Counted from the first letter of the stretch, positions 1 to 7,253 are shown. The stretch is 21,883 bases of DNA from Clostridia bacterium (GCA_029239935.1 JARBTY010000029.1:1-21883), one strand, 5' to 3'. Notes: generated by a model from the sequence alone, not told the origin. Numbers and translations: made by a program.

Positions 1-98
1 TAGTAAAAAGTCTTGTTGAACTGCAAAAAGGCTTATTTAAAAGCAGTATTGACGGCGATTTATTTAAGGTTGAGATAAGTCTTCCTCTTTACAATTGA
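1..98 (+). CDS. C-terminal end of a probable sensor histidine kinase (partial)
   Basis: Only the last 31 codons are present; the frame is open from the window edge (codons begin at base 3) to TGA at 96-98. The visible peptide begins VKSLVELQKG, contains IDGDLFKVEISLP and ends LYN. The SLVELQ-G and DLFKVEISLP segments resemble the end of a histidine-kinase ATPase domain, just after the GxGLSIVKSL box, where the last beta strand reads like VxIxLP. The part that would prove it (H box, N box, G boxes) lies outside the window, so input domain and partner regulator are unknown. It converges on the next gene and is followed at once by a strong bidirectional terminator. Confidence 0.5.
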   Translation, partial: VKSLVELQKGLFKSSIDGDLFKVEISLPLYN

Positions 99-102
99 AT
101 CC

Positions 103-162
103 ATTTACACAAAGAACACCGACTTTGTTTATCTCAACAGAGTCGGTGTTCTTTGTGTAAAT
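103..162. terminator. Bidirectional intrinsic terminator
   Basis: Perfect 22-bp inverted repeat, arms 103-124 and 141-162, with a 16-nt loop. It lies between the stop codons of two convergent genes (98 and 180). A/T-rich arm ends supply a U-tract in both directions. Confidence 0.85.
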
Positions 163-179
163 AAAATGTTTTTACTCAT

Positions 180-944
180 TTAACTCATGAAGGGAGGTTC
201 ATGAGTAATCCCAGCTAGTATTTCTGAGGCGCGGGAGAGCTGATTATCGCTTCCAGTGACAGTAATCCAACAGCTGCCTTCAGCACCCAATATCCCCCCG
301 GCGGCAATAAGTTCAGCTTTGGCACCTGTTAATAGGGCGACTGCTTCGAGCTCTGTTATAATCGTACCGCCTACTGGCATCATGCGTAAACCGTTGCCGG
401 AAGGTGTGTTGAGTTTTGCCGCAATTTCATGAAGATCTCCTAAGATCCGTTTTTCAAGACCGATAGGAATGATAAGCTGAGCTCTTCTGCCAATAACGGC
501 GGGTAAAAGGGCTCCAACGGTACCCAGTTCAGGATGTCCTATAAGTACTCCGGCAAGGGTGCGGGAAGCATTAACAGCATTGCCGCCTTTTAACACAATA
601 TCCCCTTTACCAAGCTGAGCAGCAACATCAAAAAGTGTTTTACCCTTTATCCATTTACCTTTTTCTAAAACGATATCCCCTATAAAGCTCTCTTTTGGTT
701 CTATTTTCTCCCCAGGTGCAATGGTGACCCCACGAAAAAAAGCTTTTTTAGAAAAATCTTCACTTTCTCCTGTAAGAGCTAGGAGTTCTTCAGCTATATA
801 GCTGTTAGTGGTGCCAGCAACTATCACAACTGTATTATTTTTGAGGGCTTCTTTGAGTTCTGCAAGTTCACATACAGCCTTAGCAATCAATCGTTTGCCA
901 GCAGCTGTTGTGAGAAGATATTGAGCTGTTTTTAAATTTTCCAT
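180..944 (-). CDS. Uncharacterised conserved-looking protein, 254 aa
   Basis: I do not recognise this family with confidence. The protein is soluble, with no signal peptide or membrane segment. It is rich in Gly/Ala/Ile/Leu and has ordered motifs: GTTNSYIAEELL near residue 45, FRGVTIAPGE near 70, VLKGGNAVN near 120, an IIPIGLEKRI strand-loop near 160, and GGTIITELEAVALLTGA in the C-terminal third. The alternating beta-strand and Gly-rich turns suggest an alpha/beta enzyme or nucleotide/cofactor-binding fold, which is inference only. A GTG three codons upstream (951-953) directly abuts the AGAGAAGG ribosome binding site, so ATG at 944, ten bases from that site, is the better start. It is a single-gene unit convergent with the kinase fragment. 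Confidence 0.7.
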   Translation of the reverse strand: MENLKTAQYLLTTAAGKRLIAKAVCELAELKEALKNNTVVIVAGTTNSYIAEELLALTGESEDFSKKAFFRGVTIAPGEKIEPKESFIGDIVLEKGKWIKGKTLFDVAAQLGKGDIVLKGGNAVNASRTLAGVLIGHPELGTVGALLPAVIGRRAQLIIPIGLEKRILGDLHEIAAKLNTPSGNGLRMMPVGGTIITELEAVALLTGAKAELIAAGGILGAEGSCWITVTGSDNQLSRASEILAGITHEPPFMS

Positions 945-1176
945 ACGTATCACGCCTTCTCTCTTGTCGTATTGATATCCCTATTATACAAGATAAGAGG
1001 AAATTTTAAAAGTTTTATCTGATATTTTGAATGATAGAACTATCTGTAAAAATTGGATCTATTTTTTGTAAGAAGCTATTTTAAATATTAAGGATTGATA
1101 ACATTTTTATAAGATTTGTCTTAAGAAAATGAAATCCAAATGTAAGAATGTCACACTAAGTTATGTAAGAATTGTA

Positions 1177-1185
1177 TGTTATAAT
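1177..1185 (+). promoter_or_regulatory. Extended -10 promoter for the glycosyltransferase gene
   Basis: TGT followed by TATAAT (1180-1185), about 50 bases before the start codon. No good -35 hexamer is seen at the usual spacing; the TGn extension may compensate. The rest of the 954-1235 gap is AT-rich with nothing recognisable. Confidence 0.5.
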
Positions 1186-1235
1186 AAATAATAGCAAAAC
1201 AATCAATAGCTTAAGTAATATAAGGGGGGCATAGC

Positions 1236-1919
1236 ATGAAAAAATACTTCATAGGAATGACAAAAGCTTTAGGAATGATAGGCCTGCTTATTATATTTGG
1301 TATAACGGGTATAGGGTATTATCGCTATCAGCAGCTTATAGAAGCGAATCCTATAGAGAAAAAGATTATGAACATAAAAAAGTCTGTACACTATACGCCG
1401 ATACAACAGATTAATGATACGTTTTTAAAGGCCATTGTCGCAGTGGAAGACCATAGATTTTATAAGCATGGCGGCATGGATGGCATAGCCATCGTGAGAG
1501 CTATGCTTAACAATATTTTAAAAGGAAAGATTGTTCAGGGAGGCAGTACCATTACGCAGCAATTAGCTAAAAATTTATATCTTAACCAAGAAAAAACCAT
1601 GATGCGTAAAATACAGGAAATGTTTATTGCCAATACGCTCGAAAATAACTACTCTAAAAATGAAATATTAGAGCTTTATGTTAATGTGATCTATTATGGA
1701 GATGGGAACAATGGTATTCAGATGGCTAGTCAAAATTATTTCAATAAGACACCTAAAGCGTTAAGTTATCATGAGGCCACTTTGTTAGCGGGTGTTCCAC
1801 AGTCTCCAACCAGATATTCCTTGAGTAAACACTATAGTAGGGCGACAGAAAGACAGCAAATTGTTATAGCTATGCTACAAAAACAAGCAGAAAAAAGAGT
1901 ATTGGTTTATACAGAGTAG
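1236..1919 (+). CDS. Monofunctional peptidoglycan glycosyltransferase (GT51)
   Basis: Polymerises lipid II into glycan strands at the outer face of the membrane. A single N-terminal membrane anchor (about residues 8-29) is followed by one GT51 domain. Family motifs are present in order: VEDHRFYKHGG (catalytic Glu71), QGGSTITQQLAKNLYL, RKIQEMFIA, ILELYVNVIYYG and ATLLAGVPQSPTRY. At 227 aa it has no transpeptidase domain, unlike class A PBPs of 600-900 aa, and matches monofunctional transglycosylases in size (MtgA/SgtB type). The ribosome binding site AAGGGGGG lies just upstream of ATG 1236. It is a single gene, convergent with the DtxR-type repressor gene, with only 16 bases between stop codons. 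Clostridial homologues can act in vegetative or sporulation wall synthesis; the sequence does not say which. Confidence 0.9.
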   Translation: MKKYFIGMTKALGMIGLLIIFGITGIGYYRYQQLIEANPIEKKIMNIKKSVHYTPIQQINDTFLKAIVAVEDHRFYKHGGMDGIAIVRAMLNNILKGKIVQGGSTITQQLAKNLYLNQEKTMMRKIQEMFIANTLENNYSKNEILELYVNVIYYGDGNNGIQMASQNYFNKTPKALSYHEATLLAGVPQSPTRYSLSKHYSRATERQQIVIAMLQKQAEKRVLVYTE

Positions 1920-1935
1920 TATAACACACATCTGC

Positions 1936-2334
1936 TTATTGAGGTTCTGAACAAGTACCTGGCATATGTTGAATAAAATGCTGCATGGCATGAATAGCAT
2001 CTGAGCTTATAACATGCTCAATAGAACAGGCATCCTTATCGGCAGTTGCCGGTTCTACTTTTAAAACCTGTATGAAAAACTTTTTGATAATTTGATGTTT
2101 ATCAGCAATAAACTTTGCAAGTTCCAAGCCTTTTGAAGTAAGAAAAATTTCTTGATATTTTTCATTGGTGATAAGGCCTTTTTCAGCTAGTACACACATG
2201 GCACTATTTGTGCTGGCCTTAGTTACCTTAAGTCTATCTGCAATATCAGTTACTCTTGCTCCTTTGTGATCAAGAGAGAGTTCATAAACAGCCTCAAGAT
2301 AGTTTTCCATGGTAAATGTAAGTTTTTGAGTCAT
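1936..2334 (-). CDS. DtxR/MntR-family metal-dependent repressor
   Basis: 132-aa winged-helix regulator that binds operators when loaded with Fe(II) or Mn(II). The N-terminal HTH spans about residues 8-60 (TMENYLEAVYEL, then ARVTDIADRLKVTKASTNSA); the dimerisation and metal-binding helices follow. Residues C103, E106 and H107 (DACSIEHVIS) align with the DtxR C102/E105/H106 set, whereas Mn-type MntR has Glu at the first position. H80 and E14 are also present; N11 stands where DtxR has Met and MntR Asp. No C-terminal SH3-like domain, so it has the short two-domain architecture. The Cys favours iron over manganese, but this is inference. The ribosome binding site is TAGGAG. The promoter and a palindromic candidate operator lie directly upstream, suggesting autoregulation. 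Confidence 0.88.
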   Translation of the reverse strand: MTQKLTFTMENYLEAVYELSLDHKGARVTDIADRLKVTKASTNSAMCVLAEKGLITNEKYQEIFLTSKGLELAKFIADKHQIIKKFFIQVLKVEPATADKDACSIEHVISSDAIHAMQHFIQHMPGTCSEPQ

Positions 2335-2367
2335 GGGTAGCTCCTATTCATTTTTAAAAATGACAGT

Positions 2368-2396
2368 ATTATAAAATATAGTTAGAATATACTAAC
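2368..2396 (-). promoter_or_regulatory. Promoter of the DtxR-type gene with palindromic operator candidate
   Basis: On the minus strand a TATAAT -10 box sits at 2373-2368. The palindrome GTTAG-N6-CTAAC at 2381-2396 (6-bp arms if the flanking A/T is counted) covers the spacer and the weak -35 (GTTAGT, 2396-2391, 17-bp spacing). TTAG/CTAA half-sites recall those of DtxR/IdeR operators, although the half-site spacing is wider here. Repressor binding there would block its own promoter. Confidence 0.5.
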
Positions 2397-2440
2397 TTAA
2401 TCATATCAATTTTTTTAGAAGAAATCAATAATAGTTAGAA

Positions 2441-2495
2441 AAATAAGCCAAGGAACTCAGATAAGTGTTACATATCTTAGTTCCTTGGCTTATTT
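2441..2495 (-). terminator. Intrinsic terminator of the 38-aa ORF unit
   Basis: 17-bp perfect arms (2441-2457 and 2479-2495), with further partial pairing inside the loop. On the minus strand the hairpin runs into TTATTTTTC, a U-tract; on the plus strand no U-tract follows. It therefore ends minus-strand transcription arriving from the small ORF at 2520-2636. Confidence 0.75.
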
Positions 2496-2519
2496 GGGTG
2501 AAAATGTTGCTAAAGGGGA

Positions 2520-2636
2520 TCATTTTCGTACAGTGGCTATAGATTTTTCTATATCCCGCAGGGTAGCATTTCCATAGATTTTGATGAGTAATTGAATTTG
2601 TTTTAAGACTTCATTGATATTGCCTGTCACGCTCAT
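2520..2636 (-). CDS. 38-aa small protein of unknown function, candidate SOS-regulated
   Basis: Begins MSVTGNINEVLKQIQ and ends SIATVRK; it has no membrane segment and looks like one or two amphipathic helices (LKQIQLLIKIYG, then LRDIEKSI). AGGAGG lies 8 bases before the ATG. The unit is complete: extended -10 promoter at 2754-2759, leader of about 110 bases, ORF, and a strong U-tract terminator at 2441-2495. That gives more support than length alone. A LexA-type palindrome overlaps the promoter, so induction by DNA damage is inferred. No family is recognised. Small SOS proteins elsewhere (SidA, YneA) act on cell division, but nothing in the sequence shows that here. A second frame of 40 codons overlaps its start (2633-2755) but is unlikely to be translated, because its ATG lies within the -10 box. 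Confidence 0.6.
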   Translation of the reverse strand: MSVTGNINEVLKQIQLLIKIYGNATLRDIEKSIATVRK

Positions 2637-2753
2637 TGGTGCATCCTCCTTATTTTTAAATAACTGTTATATGTAATAAGCCCCTGGTTAGTCTCAGCGT
2701 AGGTTGCAGCAGGGCTATGTAACAAGTGGAATGGTTTTGCTAGTAATAATTGC

Positions 2754-2782
2754 ATTATAGCATAACTAGAACGTATGTTCTA
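2754..2782 (-). promoter_or_regulatory. Promoter of the 38-aa ORF overlapped by a LexA-like box
   Basis: On the minus strand TGC-TATAAT (-10 at 2759-2754) is an extended -10 element. The palindrome TAGAAC-GTAT-GTTCTA (2767-2782) contains GAACGTATGTTC, which fits the Bacillus/Clostridium LexA consensus core GAAC-RNRY-GTTY. It covers the spacer and -35 position, where a repressor would block RNA polymerase. Confidence 0.6.
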
Positions 2783-2845
2783 TAGTTTTTTAAAAATAAT
2801 TTTTTAAATTTATAAAGAAGCTTTTTAGGCAAAAAAGTGAAAGTA

Positions 2846-2854
2846 TGCTATAAT
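2846..2854 (+). promoter_or_regulatory. Extended -10 promoter of the MATE gene
   Basis: TGC-TATAAT with the hexamer at 2849-2854, about 60 bases before the MATE start. The -35 is weak (TTAGGC at 2825-2830, 18-bp spacer). The LexA-like box lies 67 bases upstream of this -10, probably too far to repress it directly. Confidence 0.5.
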
Positions 2855-2915
2855 TGTTAAGGAAATAAAATCATAACATTGTTTTAACACGATCTTAATA
2901 AAAAAGGAAAAAATC

Positions 2916-4274
2916 ATGTTGATCAGAAAAAATATCTTGAATTTAGCACTGCCCATAGTAGTAGAGCAGATTTTTGTAATGCTTTTAGGTGTATGCAATA
3001 CAATGATGGCAGGACATATCGGAGAAGAGGCAGTATCAGCTGTTGGGATGGTAGATTCAATCAATAATATGTTTATATCTTTTTTTGCAGCTTTATCGGT
3101 GGGAGCAACGGTGGTGGTTGCACAGCAAGTAGGGCAGGAGAAGATAAAAGAAGCAAATGATACCATTAAGCAGGCACTGGTATCAGGGGTTCTTATTTCT
3201 ACACTTATTACGCTTTTTATTTGGATTTTTAGAGATATCCTTATCAATAGACTTTATGGTTCGGCTACAGCTTCACTTAAAGCTGATGCAAAGCTATATA
3301 TAGAATTTACTTTGCTGACTTATCCTTTTATTGCAATAGAGCAGATAGCAACGGGTATACTAAGAGGAAGCGGCGATACAAAAACACCCATGTATATCAC
3401 TGTGTTTATGAATATCGTTAATATTATTTTAGGATATGCCTTAATTTATGGATTTGATTTTGAAATTTTAGGCCGTACTATTTATACCCCTTCACATGGT
3501 ATTATAGGAGCAGCACTTGCTATTGCTATTGCCCGTGTCATAGGAACACTTATTATTTTATTTATTTTGATAAAAGGGACGCGGATTATAAACCTAAGAG
3601 GACTTTTTCCTTTTAAGGTAAAGATGAAGACCCAAAAAGATATATTTAGAATAGGTATTCCAGCAGGGGTAGAACAGCTGCTTTTTAATACAGGCAAACT
3701 CATCGTACAAGTTTTTATAGTTACAATGGGAACGCACGCTATTGCTGCGAATACTATTGGGATGTCTATTTCGACGATGATTAATGTAATAGGCAGTGCA
3801 CTGTCCTTGGCAGCGACAACGTTAGTTGGTCAGTATGTTGGAAGTGGAAATATTGCAAAGGCCAAAGATACACTTATTTATTTAGTGAAATTTACAACGG
3901 TTTGTATGGTAGCCATTGGACTTATCTTTGTACCTCTTGCTCCTTGGATAGCGGGGTTATATACAGATAGTAAGGAAGTTATAAGACTCGCAGCAATGCT
4001 CATTACAAGTAACAGTCTAGCACTTATGGTGTGGCCTATCTCTTTTGTACTTTCAGCTGGGCTGAAAGGTGCTGGAGATACCAAATATACAATGGTAACG
4101 GCTATCATTGGCATGTGGGTATTTAGGATTTTCACTGGATATATATTAGGGATTATATTGGGACTAGGTGTGTTAGGGATATGGATTGGTATGTATACAG
4201 ATTGGCTTGTTAGAGGAGGACTTTATTGCCACCGCTTGCGAGGCGAGAACTGGATTAAGCATAAAATTACATAA
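2916..4274 (+). CDS. MATE-family multidrug/cation antiporter
   Basis: Twelve-helix membrane exporter of 452 aa, the usual length for the family, which uses Na+ or H+ gradients to expel organic cations. It shows two homologous six-helix halves. The first begins ILNLALPIVVEQIFVMLLGV with the MAGHIGEEAVSAVGMVDSI motif (about residues 28-46); the second begins FRIGIPAGVEQLLFNTGKL near 245. Both halves carry the family's A-x-GxG-D-T motif (TGILRGSGDTKTPM and AGLKGAGDTKYTM). The ribosome binding site AAAGGA precedes ATG 2916. It is a single gene with its own promoter. Some MATE genes in this group (mepA) follow guanidine riboswitches, but I see no such leader here. The substrate cannot be read from the sequence. 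Confidence 0.92.
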   Translation: MLIRKNILNLALPIVVEQIFVMLLGVCNTMMAGHIGEEAVSAVGMVDSINNMFISFFAALSVGATVVVAQQVGQEKIKEANDTIKQALVSGVLISTLITLFIWIFRDILINRLYGSATASLKADAKLYIEFTLLTYPFIAIEQIATGILRGSGDTKTPMYITVFMNIVNIILGYALIYGFDFEILGRTIYTPSHGIIGAALAIAIARVIGTLIILFILIKGTRIINLRGLFPFKVKMKTQKDIFRIGIPAGVEQLLFNTGKLIVQVFIVTMGTHAIAANTIGMSISTMINVIGSALSLAATTLVGQYVGSGNIAKAKDTLIYLVKFTTVCMVAIGLIFVPLAPWIAGLYTDSKEVIRLAAMLITSNSLALMVWPISFVLSAGLKGAGDTKYTMVTAIIGMWVFRIFTGYILGIILGLGVLGIWIGMYTDWLVRGGLYCHRLRGENWIKHKIT

Positions 4275-4314
4275 AGCATATAAAAACTAAAAGTGTGTTA
4301 AAAGCTAAATTTTA

Positions 4315-4344
4315 TTGACAGTGTGATGTTTTTTTGTATATAAA
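4315..4344 (+). promoter_or_regulatory. Promoter of the DUF1576-like operon
   Basis: Consensus -35 TTGACA (4315-4320), 18-bp spacer, -10 TATAAA (4339-4344), about 40 bases before the start codon at 4385. Confidence 0.65.
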
Positions 4345-4384
4345 AGAGGTAGAGCATGTGATATTATATTAAAAGAGGTGAAGG

Positions 4385-5668
4385 ATGACAGTATTAGAAC
4401 CTATACAAGAGAGAGACCTGAAAAAAGAACAAGTTTTAATGATTTTAGTCGTATTCCCAATTGCTTTTTTAGTATTTGGGTTAGGAAGCATCCTTTTTCA
4501 AAACAATTCTGAAACAACACTTATGAGAGGCCTGTGGAATATTTCATCTGCGCCAACTGTTTTAGTAACTGATTTTTTGGAAGTTGGAGGCGTTGGAGCG
4601 GCCTTTGTTAACTCAGCTTTAATTGGCTTTTTCAACTTATTTTTACTTAAACGTTATAAAATGAGAATTAACGGTCTTTTAATAGCAGCCTTTATGACTA
4701 TGTTGGGTTTTTCATTTTTTGGAAAAAATGTTTTTAATATTCTTCCAATATATGTGGGAGGATACTTTTATTGCCGATATCAGAGGATTCAGATGAAAGA
4801 CGTTATATTGGTCATTATGTTTAGTACCTCCATGGCGCCTATAATAAGTGAAATAAGTTTTGCACGTATTTTTACAAGACCTTATGGCCTAATGATGGGG
4901 ATAGTGATAGGTATTCTTATTGGGTTTATCATTGTACCACTTTCGTCACATATGTTAAGATTTCATGATGGCTTTAATCTGTACAATATTGGGTTTACAG
5001 CAGGTATTATAGGAACAGTGGTAACTAGCGTTTTAAGGAGCTTCAAGATAGAGATTAATCCTGTGGATATTTTATATTTACAACAGAACAATGGTATCAT
5101 TATTTTGCTTATTATTTTATTTCTTTATTTGATAAGTATTGGTTTATTGATTAATACGAAAGTTATTAAAGAATATAAAAGGATACTTCCTTATAGAGGA
5201 AGGAGTATTACAGATTTTACGCAACAATTAGGTTACGGTATAACTTTTTTTAATATGGGGACAATGGGTATTTTATCTTTATTATATGTGTTGGTAGTGG
5301 GAGGAATAGTCAATGGTCCTGTTATTGCAGGCATTTTTACGATAGTGGGATTTGCAGCCTTTGGCAAACATCCTAAGAATTGTCTGCCCATTATGCTAGG
5401 CGTTATAGTAGCAGCTTTTTTTGTAGGCTATGATTTGTCAAGTACAGGTATTATCATCTCTGTATTATTTTCAACAACAATTGCTCCAATAGCAGGAACT
5501 TACGGTATGGGAGTTGGAATAATCGCGGGTATACTTCATTTGGCGTTAGTCACTAATATAGGCATTATACATGGAGGGATTAATTTGTATAACAATGGGT
5601 TTGCTGGAGGATTAGTGGCAGGCTTTTTGGTTCCTATCATTGATGCGTTTAAAAAAGGAGAAGTTTAA
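4385..5668 (+). CDS. DUF1576-like integral membrane protein with an internal duplication
   Basis: 427 aa, mostly hydrophobic, with roughly 10-12 membrane helices and no signal peptide. Two homologous halves are visible: FSTSMAPI (near residue 145) matches FSTTIAPI (near 360), GFSFFGKNVFNILPI matches GFAAFGKHPKNCLPI, and HDGFNLYNIGFTAG matches HGGINLYNNGFAGG. The paired xxGxNLYNxGFxxG motifs sit at the end of each half and probably line a central path, as in inverted- or direct-repeat transporters. I recall this repeat pattern as Pfam DUF1576, whose function is unknown; the name is from memory. The start follows GAGGTGAAGG. The next gene starts one base after its stop, so the two are probably co-translated. 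Confidence 0.8.
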   Translation: MTVLEPIQERDLKKEQVLMILVVFPIAFLVFGLGSILFQNNSETTLMRGLWNISSAPTVLVTDFLEVGGVGAAFVNSALIGFFNLFLLKRYKMRINGLLIAAFMTMLGFSFFGKNVFNILPIYVGGYFYCRYQRIQMKDVILVIMFSTSMAPIISEISFARIFTRPYGLMMGIVIGILIGFIIVPLSSHMLRFHDGFNLYNIGFTAGIIGTVVTSVLRSFKIEINPVDILYLQQNNGIIILLIILFLYLISIGLLINTKVIKEYKRILPYRGRSITDFTQQLGYGITFFNMGTMGILSLLYVLVVGGIVNGPVIAGIFTIVGFAAFGKHPKNCLPIMLGVIVAAFFVGYDLSSTGIIISVLFSTTIAPIAGTYGMGVGIIAGILHLALVTNIGIIHGGINLYNNGFAGGLVAGFLVPIIDAFKKGEV

Positions 5669-5669
5669 A

Positions 5670-6014
5670 ATGAGACATGAGACAAAAAAAATTTCAAGGA
5701 TTGTTGATGAGTTAACCACGCTGTTTTTAAAAAAAGATACAAATGAAGTGGACTTCAAAATAAAAAAAGAGCCTGATCAGACAGTTATTGAAATTATAGA
5801 TTATAGAACCCATTTTGAAGATGCATATATTGAGCAGTTAAGAGAAACGCTTAATATTCAGAGACAATGGGAAATAGAAGAGTACTACTGGCAGCTTACA
5901 GGAGAAACGGATTATGATGAGGAACTTTGTTTAGTTGGTGTTATGATAGATGAGGCTATTGTTGAAAAAAGAGATGGCAATCTCTATATGCGCTTAGTAC
6001 GTTATCATAAATAA
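5670..6014 (+). CDS. 114-aa soluble partner protein of the DUF1576-like gene
   Basis: Starts MRHETKKISRIVDELTTLFL. I do not recognise a named family. It is soluble, charged and likely alpha/beta: an N-terminal helix, a VDFKIKKEPDQTVIEII beta hairpin, an acidic EDAYIEQLRETLN helix, an aromatic patch EEYYWQLTGETDYDEELCLVG, and a C-terminal strand pair ending LYMRLVRYHK. The reading frame is open further upstream, but AAAGGAG sits 8 bases before ATG 5670, so I take that start. It begins one base after the membrane-protein stop and has no promoter of its own. A cytoplasmic regulatory or docking subunit for the membrane protein is a reasonable inference, no more. Confidence 0.7.
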   Translation: MRHETKKISRIVDELTTLFLKKDTNEVDFKIKKEPDQTVIEIIDYRTHFEDAYIEQLRETLNIQRQWEIEEYYWQLTGETDYDEELCLVGVMIDEAIVEKRDGNLYMRLVRYHK

Positions 6015-6073
6015 GTATTGAAGCATATTTTTTTTATAGAAGTTGTTTAAGCTCTCAAAAATAGATAGATCGC

Positions 6074-6118
6074 AAAAAGGCAGTAAAGCAAATTTCGAAT
6101 TTGCCTTACTGCCTTTTT
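6074..6118. terminator. Bidirectional intrinsic terminator
   Basis: 21-bp arms (6074-6094 and 6098-6118) with a single A-C mismatch, a TCG loop and A5/T5 ends. It serves the DUF1576 operon and the convergent ABM gene, whose stop codon overlaps its right end. Confidence 0.85.
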
Positions 6119-6404
6119 ATAGAGCTGGTTTATAAATATTAAGTTCCGGGGTCTTTGACATTAACTGTCCTAATTGAGGAACTATTTCTTTAAAGTGAGC
6201 AGAAGCCATATGCTTTTCGAGAGAGGCTTTATCCTCCCATTCTTCTAACATAGTCAGTATGGTACAATCCTTTTCGTCTTGATATAATCCGTAATGAATA
6301 CAGCCAGGTTCTTTAACCGTTTCATCAACTAAGTTTTTAGCTAGAGTTAAAAATAAGTCTATCTGATCTTCTTTAATAAAATGTTTTGCTACAACTTTAA
6401 TCAT
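6117..6404 (-). CDS. ABM-domain protein (YgiN-like putative quinol monooxygenase)
   Basis: 95-aa single-domain dimeric alpha/beta barrel of the antibiotic biosynthesis monooxygenase fold. Family signatures are MIKVVAKHFIK at the start, LAKNLVDETVKEPGCIHYGLY (the EPGCxxY block), LTMLEEWEDKASLEKHMASAHF (the EEWxDxxxLxxHxxSxHF block, with the conserved His) and a final ELNIYKP strand. Members include oxygenases for quinones and stress-related dimers; activity cannot be inferred from fold alone. An in-frame ATG six codons upstream is possible, but GGTGA lies at normal spacing before the ATG at 6404. It is a single gene divergent from ferritin. Confidence 0.85.
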   Translation of the reverse strand: MIKVVAKHFIKEDQIDLFLTLAKNLVDETVKEPGCIHYGLYQDEKDCTILTMLEEWEDKASLEKHMASAHFKEIVPQLGQLMSKTPELNIYKPAL

Positions 6405-6483
6405 ATTAATCACCGCTTTCATTTCTTATACAAGCAAATCATAGCTTATCTCTTCAAAAGTGTCAATAAAGTTTTGATTGTTC

Positions 6484-6511
6484 TTTACAAAAAATAATGA
6501 TAAAATATAAT
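6484..6511 (+). promoter_or_regulatory. Ferritin promoter
   Basis: -35 TTTACA (6484-6489), 16-bp spacer, -10 TATAAT (6506-6511). I see no clear Fur or PerR box, only a run of A/T-rich TGATAA-like bases in the spacer. Confidence 0.6.
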
Positions 6512-6563
6512 AAATAAATTAAATTCTTTATTTTAATTTCAAAGGCGGAAGGGAGTGTCAAAT

Positions 6564-7076
6564 ATGTTAAATAAAGAAATCGTAAAACTTGTTAATGAAC
6601 AGATTAATAAAGAGTTTTTATCAGCTTATTTTTATCTTGATATAGCTAATTTTTATATTTCAAAAAACCTGAATGGATTTGGTAATTGGTTTAATGTGCA
6701 GGCACAAGAAGAAAGAGATCATGCGATGTTGTTTGTAAAATATCTGCAAAATAACGGCGAAGAAGTAGAACTGGATGACATTAAAGCATTAAAGATAAAG
6801 TTTGAAGATTTTAATGCCCCACTTGTAGCAACATTAGATCATGAGATTACTGTAACAAATTCTATCAATAATATTTACGCAGAAGCTTTAGCTCAAAAAG
6901 ATTTTAGAACAACACAATTTCTTGATTGGTTCATCAAAGAGCAAGGGGAAGAAGAACAAAGTGCAGATGATCTTATTAAGAAATATGAATTATTTGGAAA
7001 AGATGGTAAAGGACTCTATTTGTTAGACAGTGAATTGGCAGCTAGGATTTACACAGCTCCATCCTTAGTTATTTAA
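6564..7076 (+). CDS. ftnA: Non-haem ferritin (FtnA type)
   Basis: 170-aa four-helix-bundle subunit of the 24-mer iron-storage cage. All ferroxidase ligands of bacterial FtnA fall at the same numbers here: E17, E50, H53, E94 and Q127, with E49, E126 and E130 of the third site also present. It has no haem-binding Met-containing bacterioferritin motif. A GTG at 6555 is in frame, but GGGAG (6551-6555) fits the ATG at 6564 with 8-base spacing. It is a single gene with its own promoter and terminator. It oxidises Fe(II) with O2 or H2O2 and stores the ferric mineral, complementing the superoxide reductase and rubrerythrin encoded further right. Confidence 0.95.
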   Translation: MLNKEIVKLVNEQINKEFLSAYFYLDIANFYISKNLNGFGNWFNVQAQEERDHAMLFVKYLQNNGEEVELDDIKALKIKFEDFNAPLVATLDHEITVTNSINNIYAEALAQKDFRTTQFLDWFIKEQGEEEQSADDLIKKYELFGKDGKGLYLLDSELAARIYTAPSLVI

Positions 7077-7104
7077 ATAACTGAATACGCTCTAAAATGG
7101 TTTT

Positions 7105-7156
7105 AGACCCAGATATCAGATATCCTCATAAGGACATCTGATATCTGGGTCTTTTT
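7105..7156 (+). terminator. Intrinsic terminator of the ferritin gene
   Basis: 16-bp perfect arms (7105-7120 and 7137-7152), inner stem with one mismatch, followed by T5. Confidence 0.88.
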
Positions 7157-7253
7157 ACATGACCTGTGATAATATAAAAAAATTCAAACAGACATAAGAT
7201 AGAACGCGTTTAATAAAATAAAAGTATGCAGATAGGATTATTTCAATCCTTAC

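Noticed and set aside
2633..2755. 40-codon minus-strand frame (starts MQLLLAKPF) overlapping the start of the 38-aa ORF by ATGA
   Set aside because: Its ATG lies inside the TATAAT box of the only visible promoter, so it would not be transcribed from it, and it has no ribosome binding site of its own. The overlap with the downstream start looks accidental.
2825..3247. 140-codon minus-strand frame antisense to the MATE gene
   Set aside because: Low-complexity Ser/Thr/Ile composition expected from the reverse strand of a membrane protein gene, no ribosome binding site, and full overlap with a well-supported gene. Similar antisense frames inside the kinase and epimerase genes were rejected for the same reasons.
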